A stretch of DNA of 64,000 bases from Nocardia amikacinitolerans NBRC 108937. Its GTDB lineage: Bacteria; Actinomycetota; Actinomycetes; Mycobacteriales; Mycobacteriaceae. Of this stretch, positions 32,860 to 42,803 are shown piece after piece (position 1 is the first letter of the stretch; each line of letters begins with the position of its first letter). The position numbers and the translations under genes were made by a program. The stretch lies in the NCBI RefSeq assembly GCF_001612615.1, contig NZ_BDAU01000035.1:1-64000 (forward strand). The letters run 5' to 3'. Under the pieces are notes generated by a model that did no database searches, had not been told where the DNA came from, and was given only the letters and a program-made list of their open reading frames with translations.

Positions 32860-34110
32860 ATGCAGTCTCCGTCCACCAAGCGTGGCAACTTCCCCGACGT
32901 CGTGGTGACCAGCCTCGCGGCGACCACCTCGATCGCCGGCGATGTCGACTCCACCTGGAAGGGGTTGTTGAACGGCGAGAGCGGCATAGACGTGCTCGAG
33001 GATCCGTTCATCGACCAGTTCGAGTTGCCGGTGCGTATCGGCGGGCACCTGAAGGTCGCCCCCGATGCCTGCCTGGCCCCCGACGAGGTCCGCATGCTGG
33101 CGTACGTCGAGCAGATGGCCACCGTGCTCGCCCGCGAGGTGTGGCGCAACGCGGGCAGCCCCGAGGTGGACCGAGATCGGCTCGGCGTCTCCATCGGCAC
33201 CGGGCTCGGCGGCGCGGAGGCCATGATCGACCAGCGCGACAAGATGAACAACGGCGGCTACCGCAAGGTCTCGCCGCTGGCGGTGCAGTGGATCATGCCG
33301 AACGGTCCTGCCGCGTGCGTCGGCATGGAGGTCGGTGCGCGCGCCGGCGTCTGCACCCCGGTCTCGGCTTGCTCGTCCGGTTCGGAGGCGATCGCGAACG
33401 CCTGGAAGATGATCGTGATGGGCGACGCGGACATGGTCGTCGCAGGCGGCGTGGAGGGCTCCATCCAGGCGCTGCCGATCGCGGCGTTCACCATGATGCG
33501 AGCGATGAGCACCCGCAACGACGATCCCAAGGCGGCATCGCGCCCGTTCGACGCGGACCGCGACGGATTCGTCTTCGGCGAGGCGGGCGCGATGATGGTG
33601 CTGGAGACCGAGGCGCACGCCAAGGCCCGCGGCGCGACCATCCACGCCCGCCTGCTCGGCGCGGGCATCACCTCCGACGGCTTCCACCTCGTCGCCCCCG
33701 ACCCGGAGGGCACCGGCGCCGCGCGCGCCATGACCAAAGCGCTGCAAACCGCCGGGCTGTCGAAAAGCGATGTCTCGCATATCAACGCGCACGCCACCGC
33801 GACCCCGATCGGCGACACCGCCGAGGCGCTGGCGATCGGCAAGGCGGTCGGCTCGCACGCGTCGGTCTACGCGCCGAAATCCGCGCTCGGCCATTCGATC
33901 GGCGCTGTCGGCGCGCTGGAGTCGGTGCTCACCGTGCTGAGCGTGCGCGACGGCATCGTCCCGCCGACGCTGAACCTGGAGAACCAGGACCCCGAGGTCG
34001 ACCTGGACATCGTCAAGGGCGGCGCGCGGCAGGGCCGCATCGACTACGCGATCAACAACTCGTTCGGTTTCGGCGGGCACAACGTGGCGATCGCGTTCGG
34101 AAGGTATTGA
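32860..34110 (+). CDS. Beta-ketoacyl-ACP synthase, KasA/KasB-like
   Basis: FAS-II type condensing enzyme of 416 residues, the size of mycobacterial KasA/KasB. Catalytic Cys171 in VSACSSGSEA is at the KasA position; the two histidines are in INAHATATPIGD and ALGHSIGAVGALES; the C-terminal GFGGHNV loop is present. Elongates meromycolate-type acyl chains. It stands outside the usual fabD-acpM-kasA-kasB cluster and is followed by a FAAL gene, so it may serve a specialised lipid pathway. Confidence 0.92.
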   Translation: MQSPSTKRGNFPDVVVTSLAATTSIAGDVDSTWKGLLNGESGIDVLEDPFIDQFELPVRIGGHLKVAPDACLAPDEVRMLAYVEQMATVLAREVWRNAGSPEVDRDRLGVSIGTGLGGAEAMIDQRDKMNNGGYRKVSPLAVQWIMPNGPAACVGMEVGARAGVCTPVSACSSGSEAIANAWKMIVMGDADMVVAGGVEGSIQALPIAAFTMMRAMSTRNDDPKAASRPFDADRDGFVFGEAGAMMVLETEAHAKARGATIHARLLGAGITSDGFHLVAPDPEGTGAARAMTKALQTAGLSKSDVSHINAHATATPIGDTAEALAIGKAVGSHASVYAPKSALGHSIGAVGALESVLTVLSVRDGIVPPTLNLENQDPEVDLDIVKGGARQGRIDYAINNSFGFGGHNVAIAFGRY

Positions 34111-34245
34111 GCCGAGGGAAAGGCGGTGAGTGATGCTCGCACCGCATGACTGCGGGCGGCAGACCTGCTAGCCTTCCCGACGCTCCGCTGTCGATCTGTG
34201 TTCGGTGTCACCGCGCGGTTCTGCCCGCGGTGCGTTGGAAAAAGG

Positions 34246-36171
34246 ATGGCGATGATCCGCGAGACCTTCGGCGAATATCTCGACGAGCAGGGCAACATCA
34301 CGATCCTGGGTGACAAGACCCTGATCGACTTCGTCGACAAGCACACCGCGACGAACCCGGACGGCCTCGCGTACCGGTTCATCGACTACTCGCGCGAGCG
34401 CGACGGCGAGTACCAGGACCTGACCTGGAGCCAGTTCAGCGTGCGGCTGCGCGCGGTGGCGGCCCGGCTGCAGCAGGTGGCGCAGGCGGGCGACCGGGTC
34501 GCCATCCTGGCGCCGCAGGGCCTCGATTACGTGATCTCGCTGTTCGCCGCGGTGTACGCGGGCGCCATCGCGGTGCCGCTGTTCGATCCGGAGGAGCAAG
34601 GACACACCGACCGGCTGAACGCGGTGCTCGCCGACTGCGAGCCCTCGGTGATCCTCACCGTCTCCACCGCGGCCTCGGGCGTGCGCAACTTCTTCCGGCA
34701 CCTGCCCGCCGCGAAGCGCCCGCGCATCATCGCCGTGGACGCGATCCCGGACGGTGTCGGCACCAGCTGGGTTCGCCCGGACATCGACATCGACAGCGTC
34801 GCCTACCTCCAGTACACCTCCGGCTCCACAAGGACGCCCGCGGGCGTGGAGATCACCCACCGCGCGGTGGGCACCAATCTGTTGCAGATGATGGACGCCA
34901 TCGGCGTGAGCGAGAACGCGCGCGGGGTCACCTGGCTGCCGCTGTTCCACGACATGGGCCTGTTGTGCGTGATCCTGCCGACCGTCGGCGGCGGGTTCAT
35001 CACGATCATGTCCCCGAGCGCGTTCGTTCGCCGTCCCTACCGCTGGATCAAAGAGTTGGCCGCGGTCTCCGATGGCGCCGGAACTTTCGCCGCCGCACCG
35101 AATTTCGCCTTCGAGCACGCCGCGGCGCGCGGTCTGCCGAATCCGGGCGAGGATCTGGATCTGTCGAACGTCATCGGTCTGATCAATGGCAGCGAGCCGG
35201 TCTCGGTGACGTCGATGAAGAAGTTCAACGACGCGTTCGCCCCCTACGGCCTGTCCAAGACCGCGATCAAGCCCTGCTACGGCATGGCCGAGGCGACCGT
35301 GTTCGTCTCGGCGACGAGGGCGCAGGACGAGGCCAAGGTGATCTACGTGGACCGCGGCGAACTGAACGCGGGCCGGATGGTCCAGGTCGAGCCGGGCACC
35401 GACAACGCCATCGCGCAGGTGTCCTGCGGTTACGTGTCGCTGTCGCAGTGGGCGGCGATCGTCGATCCGGAGACCGGCGTCGAGCGGGCCGACGGCGAGG
35501 TCGGCGAGATCTGGTTGCACGGCAACAACATGGGCATCGGCTACTGGGGCAGGCCGGAGGAATCGGCCGCGACCTTCCGCAATCGGCTGCACCGGCGGCC
35601 GGAAGGCAGCCGCGCGGAAGGCGCCGCCGAGGACGCGAACTGGATGCGCACCGGCGATTTCGGCGCGTACTTCGACGGCGAGCTCTTCATCACCGGCCGG
35701 GTGAAGGACCTCGTGATCGTGGACGGCCGCAACCACTATCCGCAGGACTTGGAGTACACGGCACAGGAGGCGAGCGACGCGCTGCGCCCCGGGTTCGTCG
35801 CCGCGTTCTCGGTGCCCGCCAACCAGTTGCCGTCCGAGAGCTTCGAACAAAGCGGCGCGACAACCCGATTCGACGCCGAGGACACCTCCGAGCAGTTGGT
35901 CGTCGTCGCCGAGCGCGCCACCGGCGCGGCCAAGGCGGAGCCCGGACCGATCGCCGACGCGGTGCGCGGCGCCATCGCGCGGCGGCACGGTGTGACGGTC
36001 CGCGACCTGCTGCTGGTGCCCGCCGGATCGATTCCGCGCACGTCCAGCGGCAAGATCGCCCGGCGCGCCTGCCGCGCCGCGTATCTGGAAGGCACGCTGC
36101 GCGGCGGCTACCGGCAGCAGGCGTTCCCCGACGCGGAGGATCGCGAACCGGAGGGCGCGGGCATTCGCTGA
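34246..36171 (+). CDS. Fatty acyl-AMP ligase (FAAL), FadD32-like
   Basis: 641-residue adenylating enzyme of the ANL superfamily. LQYTSGSTRTPAGVEITH is the P-loop, YGMAEATVFVS the A5 motif, WMRTGDFGAY the A7 region, and GRVKDLVIVDGRNHYPQD the hinge. The lysine near the end is in SSGKIARRACR. An insertion before the C-terminal domain and the LAYRFIDYSRERDGEYQ start point to the FadD32 group, which loads long acyl-AMP onto ACP or a polyketide synthase. No pks gene is adjacent. ATG at 34246 or 34252; AAAGG lies upstream of the second. Confidence 0.9.
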   Translation: MAMIRETFGEYLDEQGNITILGDKTLIDFVDKHTATNPDGLAYRFIDYSRERDGEYQDLTWSQFSVRLRAVAARLQQVAQAGDRVAILAPQGLDYVISLFAAVYAGAIAVPLFDPEEQGHTDRLNAVLADCEPSVILTVSTAASGVRNFFRHLPAAKRPRIIAVDAIPDGVGTSWVRPDIDIDSVAYLQYTSGSTRTPAGVEITHRAVGTNLLQMMDAIGVSENARGVTWLPLFHDMGLLCVILPTVGGGFITIMSPSAFVRRPYRWIKELAAVSDGAGTFAAAPNFAFEHAAARGLPNPGEDLDLSNVIGLINGSEPVSVTSMKKFNDAFAPYGLSKTAIKPCYGMAEATVFVSATRAQDEAKVIYVDRGELNAGRMVQVEPGTDNAIAQVSCGYVSLSQWAAIVDPETGVERADGEVGEIWLHGNNMGIGYWGRPEESAATFRNRLHRRPEGSRAEGAAEDANWMRTGDFGAYFDGELFITGRVKDLVIVDGRNHYPQDLEYTAQEASDALRPGFVAAFSVPANQLPSESFEQSGATTRFDAEDTSEQLVVVAERATGAAKAEPGPIADAVRGAIARRHGVTVRDLLLVPAGSIPRTSSGKIARRACRAAYLEGTLRGGYRQQAFPDAEDREPEGAGIR

Positions 36172-36183
36172 TCCAGGGTCCGC

Positions 36184-36462
36184 CTACAGCGGAGTCTCGG
36201 CGGTGTACTCGAACTCGCGCACGTCCGCGCCGACGATTCGGGTCTCCAGCCCGTCCGACGGACCTTCGCCGCGGAAGCGTTCGGCGTCGGCGCGGGTCGA
36301 CCACCGCTCGTACACGTTGACCCGGTCGGGCTCCACCAGATCCGCGCCGAGACAGAAGTCGAGGCAGCCCTCGGCCGCCCGCGCCTGTTCGACGACCTCC
36401 CGGCAGCGCGCCAGGTAGTCGTCGCGATCGGTGACCCGTAGATATCCGGCGACGATCAGCAT
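36184..36462 (-). CDS. Antibiotic biosynthesis monooxygenase (ABM)-domain protein
   Basis: 92 residues forming a single ABM dimeric alpha/beta barrel: LIVAGYLRVTDRDDYLA, AAEGCLDFCLGADLVEPD and VNVYERWSTRADAERF. Members act on quinones or haem, or have no known activity. It converges with the FAAL gene. Confidence 0.85.
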   Translation of the reverse strand: MLIVAGYLRVTDRDDYLARCREVVEQARAAEGCLDFCLGADLVEPDRVNVYERWSTRADAERFRGEGPSDGLETRIVGADVREFEYTAETPL

Positions 36463-36619
36463 TCCCGCAGCTTAACCCCGTGGCGGGAATGCGGTGGGGC
36501 GAAAAATCGGTTGGCCGGAGCGGGTGTTGGTGTCACCCTGGGATGTCGGATCCCGGTGCGAACATCGCCGGGGAGCCTGAGGCACGGACACCGCGATCCA
36601 CGAACCACGAGGGGGAGCC

Positions 36620-38473
36620 TTGTCAGTCACGCTGGAGCTGCCGTCGGCCGAATCGGACGCGGACAGACCCGAGCGGCCCGCCGCGCCGACGCCGGGCCGC
36701 CTGCATTCCCTGCGGCGCTTCGCGCCATACCTGCGCCCGCATCGGGCCGCCCTGATCGGGGCGACCGCGCTGGCGGTGCTCGCGACGCTGACCGCGGTCG
36801 TCATTCCGCTGCTGATCGCGCGCATCATCGACGGTCCCATCGCGCACCGCGATCTCGGCGGTGCGGTCGTGCCGGTGTTGTTGGTGCTGCTGCTCGGCCT
36901 GCTCGAGGCGTTCGGCATCTGGGGTCGGCGCTGGCTGGTCTCCAAACCCGCGACGGCGTTCGAGATCACCTTGCGCGCCAAGATCTTCCGCAAGCTACAA
37001 GCGCTGGCGATCGGCCGTCACGACGCCTGGGAGTCGGGTCAGCTGCTCTCGCGCGCCGTCGACGACCTCGCCACTATGCGCCGGTTCGTCGCGTTCGCCG
37101 GGCCGTTCCTGGTGATCCACATCGTGGTGATCCCGGTCGGCCTGCTCGTGCTGTGCGCGCTGAGCTGGCGCGTCGGCCTGATCTTCGGCCTCATCGCGAT
37201 TCCGCTGGTGTTCATCGCGACCAACTTCGAGCGGCGCTACGCGGTGGCCTCGCGGCGCTCGCAGGACCAGTCCGGTGATCTGGCGACCACCGCGGAGGAA
37301 TCCGTGCAGGGCGTGCGCGTCCTCAAGGCGTTCGGCCGCGGTCTGTTCTTCGGTTCGCGATTCACGGCCCAGTCGGGCGAGTTGCAGCAGACCGAACTGC
37401 TGAAGGTGCGCCTCGACGCCAAGCTCTGGTCGGCCATGATGGGCATGCCCCAGCTCGCCATCGCCTTCGCGCTCGGCTACGGCGGTTACGCGGTGGCGCA
37501 CGGCACGATGACGCTCGGCACCCTGGTCGCGGCCATCACGCTGGCGACCTTCCTGCAGTGGCCGATCATCTGGACCGGCTTCCTGCTCGCCGAACTGAAC
37601 GACGCGCGCACGGCCGCCGATCGCTACTGGGAAATCATCGACACCCCGATCGACATCACCGATCCCGCCGATCCGGTGCGGTTACCCGAGCGCGTCGCGG
37701 GCGAATTGACCTTGGACAACGTGCGTTTCGCGTTCCCGCGCGGGGAAGACGAGGGCGAGGACGCGACGCCGGACGCGGAACGCGAAGTGCTGCGCGGCGT
37801 CTCGTTGACCGTACGGCCCGGCGAAACCGTGGCGCTGGTCGGCGCGACGGGCAGCGGAAAGACGGCGCTGCTCAACTTGATTCCGCGGCTCTACGACGTG
37901 ACCGGCGGCGCGATCACCATCGACGGCATCGACATCGCGGCGATGCGGGTCGCGGGCCTGCGCTCGCTGGTGACGGTGGCGTTCGAGGACCCGGTGCTTT
38001 TCTCGGCGAGCGTGCGCGAGAACGTCGCGCTCGGCGATCCGGAGGCCACCGACGCGGACGTGCGCCGCGCGCTCGACATCGCGCAGGCCACGGACTTCGT
38101 GGACCAGCTGCCGTGGGGCCTCGACACCAGGATCGGCGAGCAGGGCCTGAGCCTGTCCGGCGGCCAGCGGCAACGGCTGGCCTTGGCCCGCGCGGTGCTC
38201 GGCCGCGACGGCGCCGACGACCGCGCCAGGATCATGGTGCTCGACGACCCGCTGTCGGCATTGGACGTCGAGACCGAGGAGCGCGTGCAAGAGCGGCTGC
38301 GCACCGTGCTGGCGGGCGCGACAACGCTGCTCGTCGCACACCGGCCCTCCACCGCGGCGCTGGCCGATCGGGTCGCGCTGCTGGCCGAAGGCCGCATCGT
38401 CGCCGAGGGCAGCCACGATCATCTGCTGCGCACCAGTGCCCGTTATCGCGAACTGATGGGAGGCGTCTCGTGA
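36620..38473 (+). CDS. ABC exporter half-transporter, degenerate-site subunit
   Basis: 617 residues: six membrane helices (about 35-330), then an NBD with Walker A GATGSGKTA, signature LSLSGGQRQR and Walker B IMVLDDPLSALD. The catalytic Glu after Walker B is Asp here, marking the non-catalytic half of a heterodimeric type IV exporter; the switch His is kept (VAHRPSTA). TTG start with GGGGGAG upstream. Its TGA overlaps the GTG of the partner gene by 4 nt. Substrate, lipid or drug, unknown. Confidence 0.9.
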   Translation: MSVTLELPSAESDADRPERPAAPTPGRLHSLRRFAPYLRPHRAALIGATALAVLATLTAVVIPLLIARIIDGPIAHRDLGGAVVPVLLVLLLGLLEAFGIWGRRWLVSKPATAFEITLRAKIFRKLQALAIGRHDAWESGQLLSRAVDDLATMRRFVAFAGPFLVIHIVVIPVGLLVLCALSWRVGLIFGLIAIPLVFIATNFERRYAVASRRSQDQSGDLATTAEESVQGVRVLKAFGRGLFFGSRFTAQSGELQQTELLKVRLDAKLWSAMMGMPQLAIAFALGYGGYAVAHGTMTLGTLVAAITLATFLQWPIIWTGFLLAELNDARTAADRYWEIIDTPIDITDPADPVRLPERVAGELTLDNVRFAFPRGEDEGEDATPDAEREVLRGVSLTVRPGETVALVGATGSGKTALLNLIPRLYDVTGGAITIDGIDIAAMRVAGLRSLVTVAFEDPVLFSASVRENVALGDPEATDADVRRALDIAQATDFVDQLPWGLDTRIGEQGLSLSGGQRQRLALARAVLGRDGADDRARIMVLDDPLSALDVETEERVQERLRTVLAGATTLLVAHRPSTAALADRVALLAEGRIVAEGSHDHLLRTSARYRELMGGVS

Positions 38474-40383
38474 ACGCGACCGAGACGGTGCCGAAAGACG
38501 CCGCGAGCGAGCCGGATTCGGCCGCGCGCGACGAGGTCGCCGACTGGCGCGGTATCGCAAGCGAGGACAAAGAGGTCACCGAGACCGGAAACCTGGTGCT
38601 GGCCGGGCGATCCCGGCGGCTGCTGCTGGACCTGGTTCGCCCGTACCGCAGGCTCGCGGTGCTCGCGCTGGTGCTGATCGTGGTCGACAACGCGGCCACC
38701 GTGTCGGCGCCGCTGTTCATCGCCTACGGGCTGGACACCGGCATTGCCGAAGGGGCCAAAGGCAATTGGACGCCGCTGGCCTTCACGGTCGGTGGCTACC
38801 TCGGCGTGCTCGGCATCAGTGTGCTCACCACCTTCGCTTTCTTGCGGGTCTCGGGCAGGCTCAGCCAGAGCGTGCTGTTCGACCTGCGGGTGCGACTGTT
38901 CGAGCACATGCAGCGGCTGAGCGTCAGCTTCCACGAGAAGTACACCTCGGGCAAGGCGGTCGCCCGGCTCACCGGCGATATCGAAACCCTCCAGGAACTG
39001 TTGGAGAGCGCGCTGAACCAGGCGCTGAGCGCGATCCTCTCGGTGGTCACCATCGCGGTGCTGCTCGTCTACCTCGACCAGACGCTTGCGGCGATCGTGC
39101 TCGCCGGTTTCGTGCCGCTCGCGCTGGTCACCAGGTGGGCGCAGCGCAGGCAGCGCGCGGGCTACCGGCGCACCCGCGGCGCGATCGCCAAGGTCGTCGT
39201 GCAGTTCGTCGAGTCCATGGGCGGCATGCGCGCGGTGCAGGCCTTCCGCCGCGAGCAGCGCAACGAGGCGGTGCTTGCCGTCGAGGACGCGGAGTACCGG
39301 ACCGCGACCACCGCCGCCATGCGCGGCATGGGCGATTACGCCGGGCTCACCCGGCTGCTCGGCAACCTCACCACGGTGATCGTCATCGTGATCGGCGCGT
39401 GGCAGGTGATCGAGGGCAACCTCGCCGTCGGCGTGCTCGCGGCCTATCTGCTGTACCTCAACGAGTTCTACGGCCCGCTGGACGAACTCGCCCAGGTGTT
39501 CAACTCCTACCAGTCCGCCGCGGCGGCGCTGGAGAAGATCTCCGGCGTGCTGGAGGAGGAGCCCTCGGTGCCGGAACCGAAGGATCCGGTGCCGATCGGC
39601 AAGGCCGCGGGCGCGGTCCGGATGGACGCGGTGTGGTTCGGCTACGACTCCGCGCCGGGTCCGGAGGCGCTCGACGAGGAGACGTCGGCCGGGCGCGGGC
39701 CGGTGCTGCCCGAGTTCTCGCTGGAGATTCCGGCGGGGCAGGTCGTCGCGCTGGTCGGCGCGACGGGCGCGGGCAAGTCGACCCTGGCCAAGCTGCTGAC
39801 CAGGTTCTACGACCCGTCCGGCGGCACGGTCACGCTGGACGGGATCGACCTGCGCCGCATCGCCGACGCGGACCTGCGGCGCAATGTCGTGATGGTCACC
39901 CAGGAGTCGTACCTGTTCTCCGGTTCGGTGGCCGACAACATCCGGCTCGGCAGGCCGGACGCCACCGACGCCGAGGTGCACGCGGCGGCACGCGCGGTCG
40001 GGTTGTACGACTTCGTGGTGAAACTGCCCGAGGGTTTCGACACCGACGTTCGCAAGCGCGGCGGCAGGCTCTCCGCTGGTCAGCGGCAGTTGGTCGCGTT
40101 CGCGCGGGTCTTCCTCGCCGATCCGGCTGTCATCGTCCTCGACGAGGCCACGTCGAGCCTGGACATCCCCAGCGAACGGCTGGTGCAGCGGGCGCTGGAG
40201 ACGGTCTTGCGTGACCGGACCGCCGTGATCATCGCGCACCGGCTGTCCACGGTGGCGATCGCGGACCGCGTCCTGGTGCTCGAGCACGGCCGGATCGTCG
40301 AGGACGGCGCGCCCGCCGAGCTGATCGAAGGCGCGGGCCGGTTCGCCGGACTGCACGCCGCGTGGCGCGAGTCACTCGTGTGA
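38470..40383 (+). CDS. ABC exporter half-transporter, catalytic subunit
   Basis: 637 residues with an N-terminal acidic stretch, six membrane helices and an NBD. Walker A is GATGAGKST, Walker B IVLDEATSSLD with the catalytic Glu, and the switch His is in IIAHRLSTVA. Its signature is RLSAGQRQ, a deviation from LSGGQ that belongs to the degenerate composite site. It pairs with the preceding gene, overlapping by 4 nt, to form one heterodimer. Confidence 0.9.
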   Translation: MNATETVPKDAASEPDSAARDEVADWRGIASEDKEVTETGNLVLAGRSRRLLLDLVRPYRRLAVLALVLIVVDNAATVSAPLFIAYGLDTGIAEGAKGNWTPLAFTVGGYLGVLGISVLTTFAFLRVSGRLSQSVLFDLRVRLFEHMQRLSVSFHEKYTSGKAVARLTGDIETLQELLESALNQALSAILSVVTIAVLLVYLDQTLAAIVLAGFVPLALVTRWAQRRQRAGYRRTRGAIAKVVVQFVESMGGMRAVQAFRREQRNEAVLAVEDAEYRTATTAAMRGMGDYAGLTRLLGNLTTVIVIVIGAWQVIEGNLAVGVLAAYLLYLNEFYGPLDELAQVFNSYQSAAAALEKISGVLEEEPSVPEPKDPVPIGKAAGAVRMDAVWFGYDSAPGPEALDEETSAGRGPVLPEFSLEIPAGQVVALVGATGAGKSTLAKLLTRFYDPSGGTVTLDGIDLRRIADADLRRNVVMVTQESYLFSGSVADNIRLGRPDATDAEVHAAARAVGLYDFVVKLPEGFDTDVRKRGGRLSAGQRQLVAFARVFLADPAVIVLDEATSSLDIPSERLVQRALETVLRDRTAVIIAHRLSTVAIADRVLVLEHGRIVEDGAPAELIEGAGRFAGLHAAWRESLV

Positions 40384-40419
40384 TGCGGTAAGGCGGCCTT
40401 TTTCGCTTACGGTAGATAC

Positions 40420-41025
40420 GTGACCAATCCAGCCCCCGCCCCCGACAGCAAACCGGCGGCACCTCGGTGGCCGGCGATTCTGACGTGGCGCGCGCACAAC
40501 GCGACGCGCATGGAATCGGTGCGCGTGACGCTGAACGGCAATCGCATCCGCGCCGCCGGTCGCATGATCGGCGGCGCGTGCGAAGACCACCCCGCCTTCA
40601 GCGCGTCCTACGACCTGGTCACCGACGAGAACGGCGCGACGAAACGGCTCTCGCTGCGCACGACCACCTCGGCGGGGGAGCGGCACGCCTCGATCGCCAG
40701 GGACGAGGAGAACTACTGGCTGGTCGACGCGGGCGGCAGCCACGTCCGCTCCACCTTCGCGGGCGCGCTGGACGTGGACGTGGTGCTCAGCCCGTTCTTC
40801 AACACCCTGCCGATCCGCCGCTACGGTCTCCAGCACGCGGTCGACGATCTCGAGGTGCCGGTGGTGTACGTGCGCCTGCCCGATCTGCTCGTGCAGGAGG
40901 CCAGCCTGATCTACAGCGCGGGCGCCGACGGGATCAGCGTGCTGTCTCCGGTCTCCAGCGCGACGGTCACCGTCGACGAGGACGGCTTCCTGCTGGACTA
41001 CCCGGGGCTGGCCGAACGCATCTGA
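40420..41025 (+). CDS. Putative glycolipid-binding protein (DUF1089-like)
   Basis: 201 residues, beta-rich, with no signal peptide. WRAHNATRMESVRVTLNGN, YDLVTDENGATKRLSLRT, YWLVDAGG and DVDVVLSPFFNTLPIRR match the pattern of the actinobacterial glycolipid-binding family as I recall it. GTG start, 36 bp after the ABC exporter, so it may be co-transcribed. Confidence 0.82.
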   Translation: MTNPAPAPDSKPAAPRWPAILTWRAHNATRMESVRVTLNGNRIRAAGRMIGGACEDHPAFSASYDLVTDENGATKRLSLRTTTSAGERHASIARDEENYWLVDAGGSHVRSTFAGALDVDVVLSPFFNTLPIRRYGLQHAVDDLEVPVVYVRLPDLLVQEASLIYSAGADGISVLSPVSSATVTVDEDGFLLDYPGLAERI

Positions 41026-41110
41026 ACCGCGCGCCCCGACCGAAGGTGACCCCCACGCCGTCAGACGGACTGAATGTCACCGTCGTCCGGAGATTTCCGG
41101 GTGTCGTGGG

Positions 41111-42064
41111 TCATGGGTGCACGGTAGTGATCACGCCGCCGCGCCGGCCCGCCTCGCGCAGGCGCTCCAGCCAGTCGTGGTCGCCGGGGTGGACGTCGGT
41201 GATTTCCCAGCGTCGCGCGGTCTCGTAGTCGTTCCGTGCGTCGTGGCCCGCGCGGGTCAGGTCGGCGAGCGAACCGTCCTCGGCCAGGGTGTCGCGGGCC
41301 GCGCCGAGCACCGTCAGCGTTTCGTCGAGCACGGCGAGCAGGGCGTCGGCGTTCGGTTCGCAAATCGCGCGCACCAGCTCGGGCGCGGTCCCCGCCACCC
41401 GGGTGCCGTCGCGGAACGAGCCCGCGGCCAGGCCGAGCGCGAGCGGCCCGCCGCCCGTGCCCGCGATGGCCAGCGCCTCCGCGAGCACATGCGGCAGATG
41501 TGAGATCCGGGCGACGGCCCGATCGTGTTCTTCGGCGACCACCGGAACCACCACCGACCCGCAGTCCAGCGCGAGCCTTGCCACCCGCCGCCACGGGTCC
41601 GCGTGCGTGCCCGGATCGACGCCGACCGCCCACACCGCGTCGCGGAACAATTCGGGATCGGTGGCCCCCCAACCGGATTCGGACGTCCCGGCCATCGGGT
41701 GCCCGCCGACGTAGCGTGCGGCCAGACCGTGCTTGCGCACCGCGTCCGCGACCGGCGCCTTCACGCTCACCACGTCGGTGAGCACGCAGTCGGGCGCGAA
41801 GGTGGCCACCGAGGCGAGGATGTGGTCGACGGCGGGCATCGGCACCGCGATCACGATCAGCGCGTCGTCGGTCGCGGCCCGGCCGAGCACGCCGGGCAGG
41901 TCGTCGTCGACGTCGAAACCGTCGGCCCGCGCGGCCGCCACCCCGGACCGCGATCTGTTGTAGCCGAATACCGGATAACCCGCCGCCGCCGCGGCGCGCA
42001 GCAGGGAACCGCCGATCAAGCCCGTCCCGAGGACACACACCGGTGCTTTCTGGTCGCGAGTCAC
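41111..42064 (-). CDS. tyrA: Prephenate dehydrogenase
   Basis: 317 residues. NAD-binding start VCVLGTGLIGGSLLRAAA, then VPMPAVDHIL and TDVVSVKAPV, the substrate motif GGHPMAGTSESGW, and SHLPHVLAEALA. Converts prephenate to 4-hydroxyphenylpyruvate for tyrosine. I use the GTG at 42064 because earlier starts would collide with the divergent gene at 42123. No ACT domain is evident. Position next to the TadA pair matches mycobacteria (Rv3754, from memory). Confidence 0.9.
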   Translation of the reverse strand: MTRDQKAPVCVLGTGLIGGSLLRAAAAAGYPVFGYNRSRSGVAAARADGFDVDDDLPGVLGRAATDDALIVIAVPMPAVDHILASVATFAPDCVLTDVVSVKAPVADAVRKHGLAARYVGGHPMAGTSESGWGATDPELFRDAVWAVGVDPGTHADPWRRVARLALDCGSVVVPVVAEEHDRAVARISHLPHVLAEALAIAGTGGGPLALGLAAGSFRDGTRVAGTAPELVRAICEPNADALLAVLDETLTVLGAARDTLAEDGSLADLTRAGHDARNDYETARRWEITDVHPGDHDWLERLREAGRRGGVITTVHP

Positions 42065-42122
42065 CGGAACAGATTCGCATACGACTTCAACATTTGAGCT
42101 CGAGCCGACTACCGTTGCGGCC

Positions 42123-42662
42123 ATGGCAGCACAGCGCTCGGGCACGAACAGGGCGGCGTCGGAAGATTACGACGACGTGGAAGGGTTCGCAGTGGCGGTT
42201 GTCCGCGAAGAAGGCAAATGGCGGTGTAGTCCGTTGAGCCAGGCGGCGCTCACCGATTTGTCCGTCGCGGAAAACGAGCTGAAGGCATTGCGCAGCTCCG
42301 GGGCGGTCTTCGGGCTGCTTGACATCGACGACGAGTTCTTCATCGTGCTGCGCCCCGCGCCGAGCGGCACGAGGCTGCTCGTCTCGGACGCCACCGCCGC
42401 GATCGATTACGACATCGCCGCCGATGTGCTCGAGGCCTTGAATATCGAAATCCCCGATATCGATCCCGACGAACTCGACGACATCGAACCGTGGGAAGAA
42501 GGCGATCTCGCGGTGCTCGCCGATCTCGGTCTGCCCGAGCCGGTGCTGAGCGTGATCCTCGCCGAGACCGACCTGTACCCGGACGAGCAGCTCGGCATGA
42601 TCGCCCAGCGGCTTGGCTTCGCCAACGAACTCTCGGCGGTGCTGGACAAGTTGCCGCGGTGA
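42123..42662 (+). CDS. tRNA adenosine deaminase-associated protein
   Basis: 179 residues, acidic, with SEDYDDVEGFAVAVVREEG near the start and a helix-turn region LAVLADLGLPEPVLS later. Members are encoded beside tadA in actinobacteria and named for that linkage; their activity is not established. Divergent from tyrA by 58 bp and 141 bp upstream of tadA. Confidence 0.88.
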   Translation: MAAQRSGTNRAASEDYDDVEGFAVAVVREEGKWRCSPLSQAALTDLSVAENELKALRSSGAVFGLLDIDDEFFIVLRPAPSGTRLLVSDATAAIDYDIAADVLEALNIEIPDIDPDELDDIEPWEEGDLAVLADLGLPEPVLSVILAETDLYPDEQLGMIAQRLGFANELSAVLDKLPR

Positions 42663-42803
42663 TCGCGGTGCGCGCATGAATGTGCGGATCATGTGCCGAC
42701 TCGCCTCGCGTGCCGGAGCAGAGGGCTGGCGAGGCTGCGGCATGAGCGAGCGAGTCATGTGCCTGATTGCCTCGGGAAAGCCGAGCGTCTGTCAGGCGCG
42801 GGC

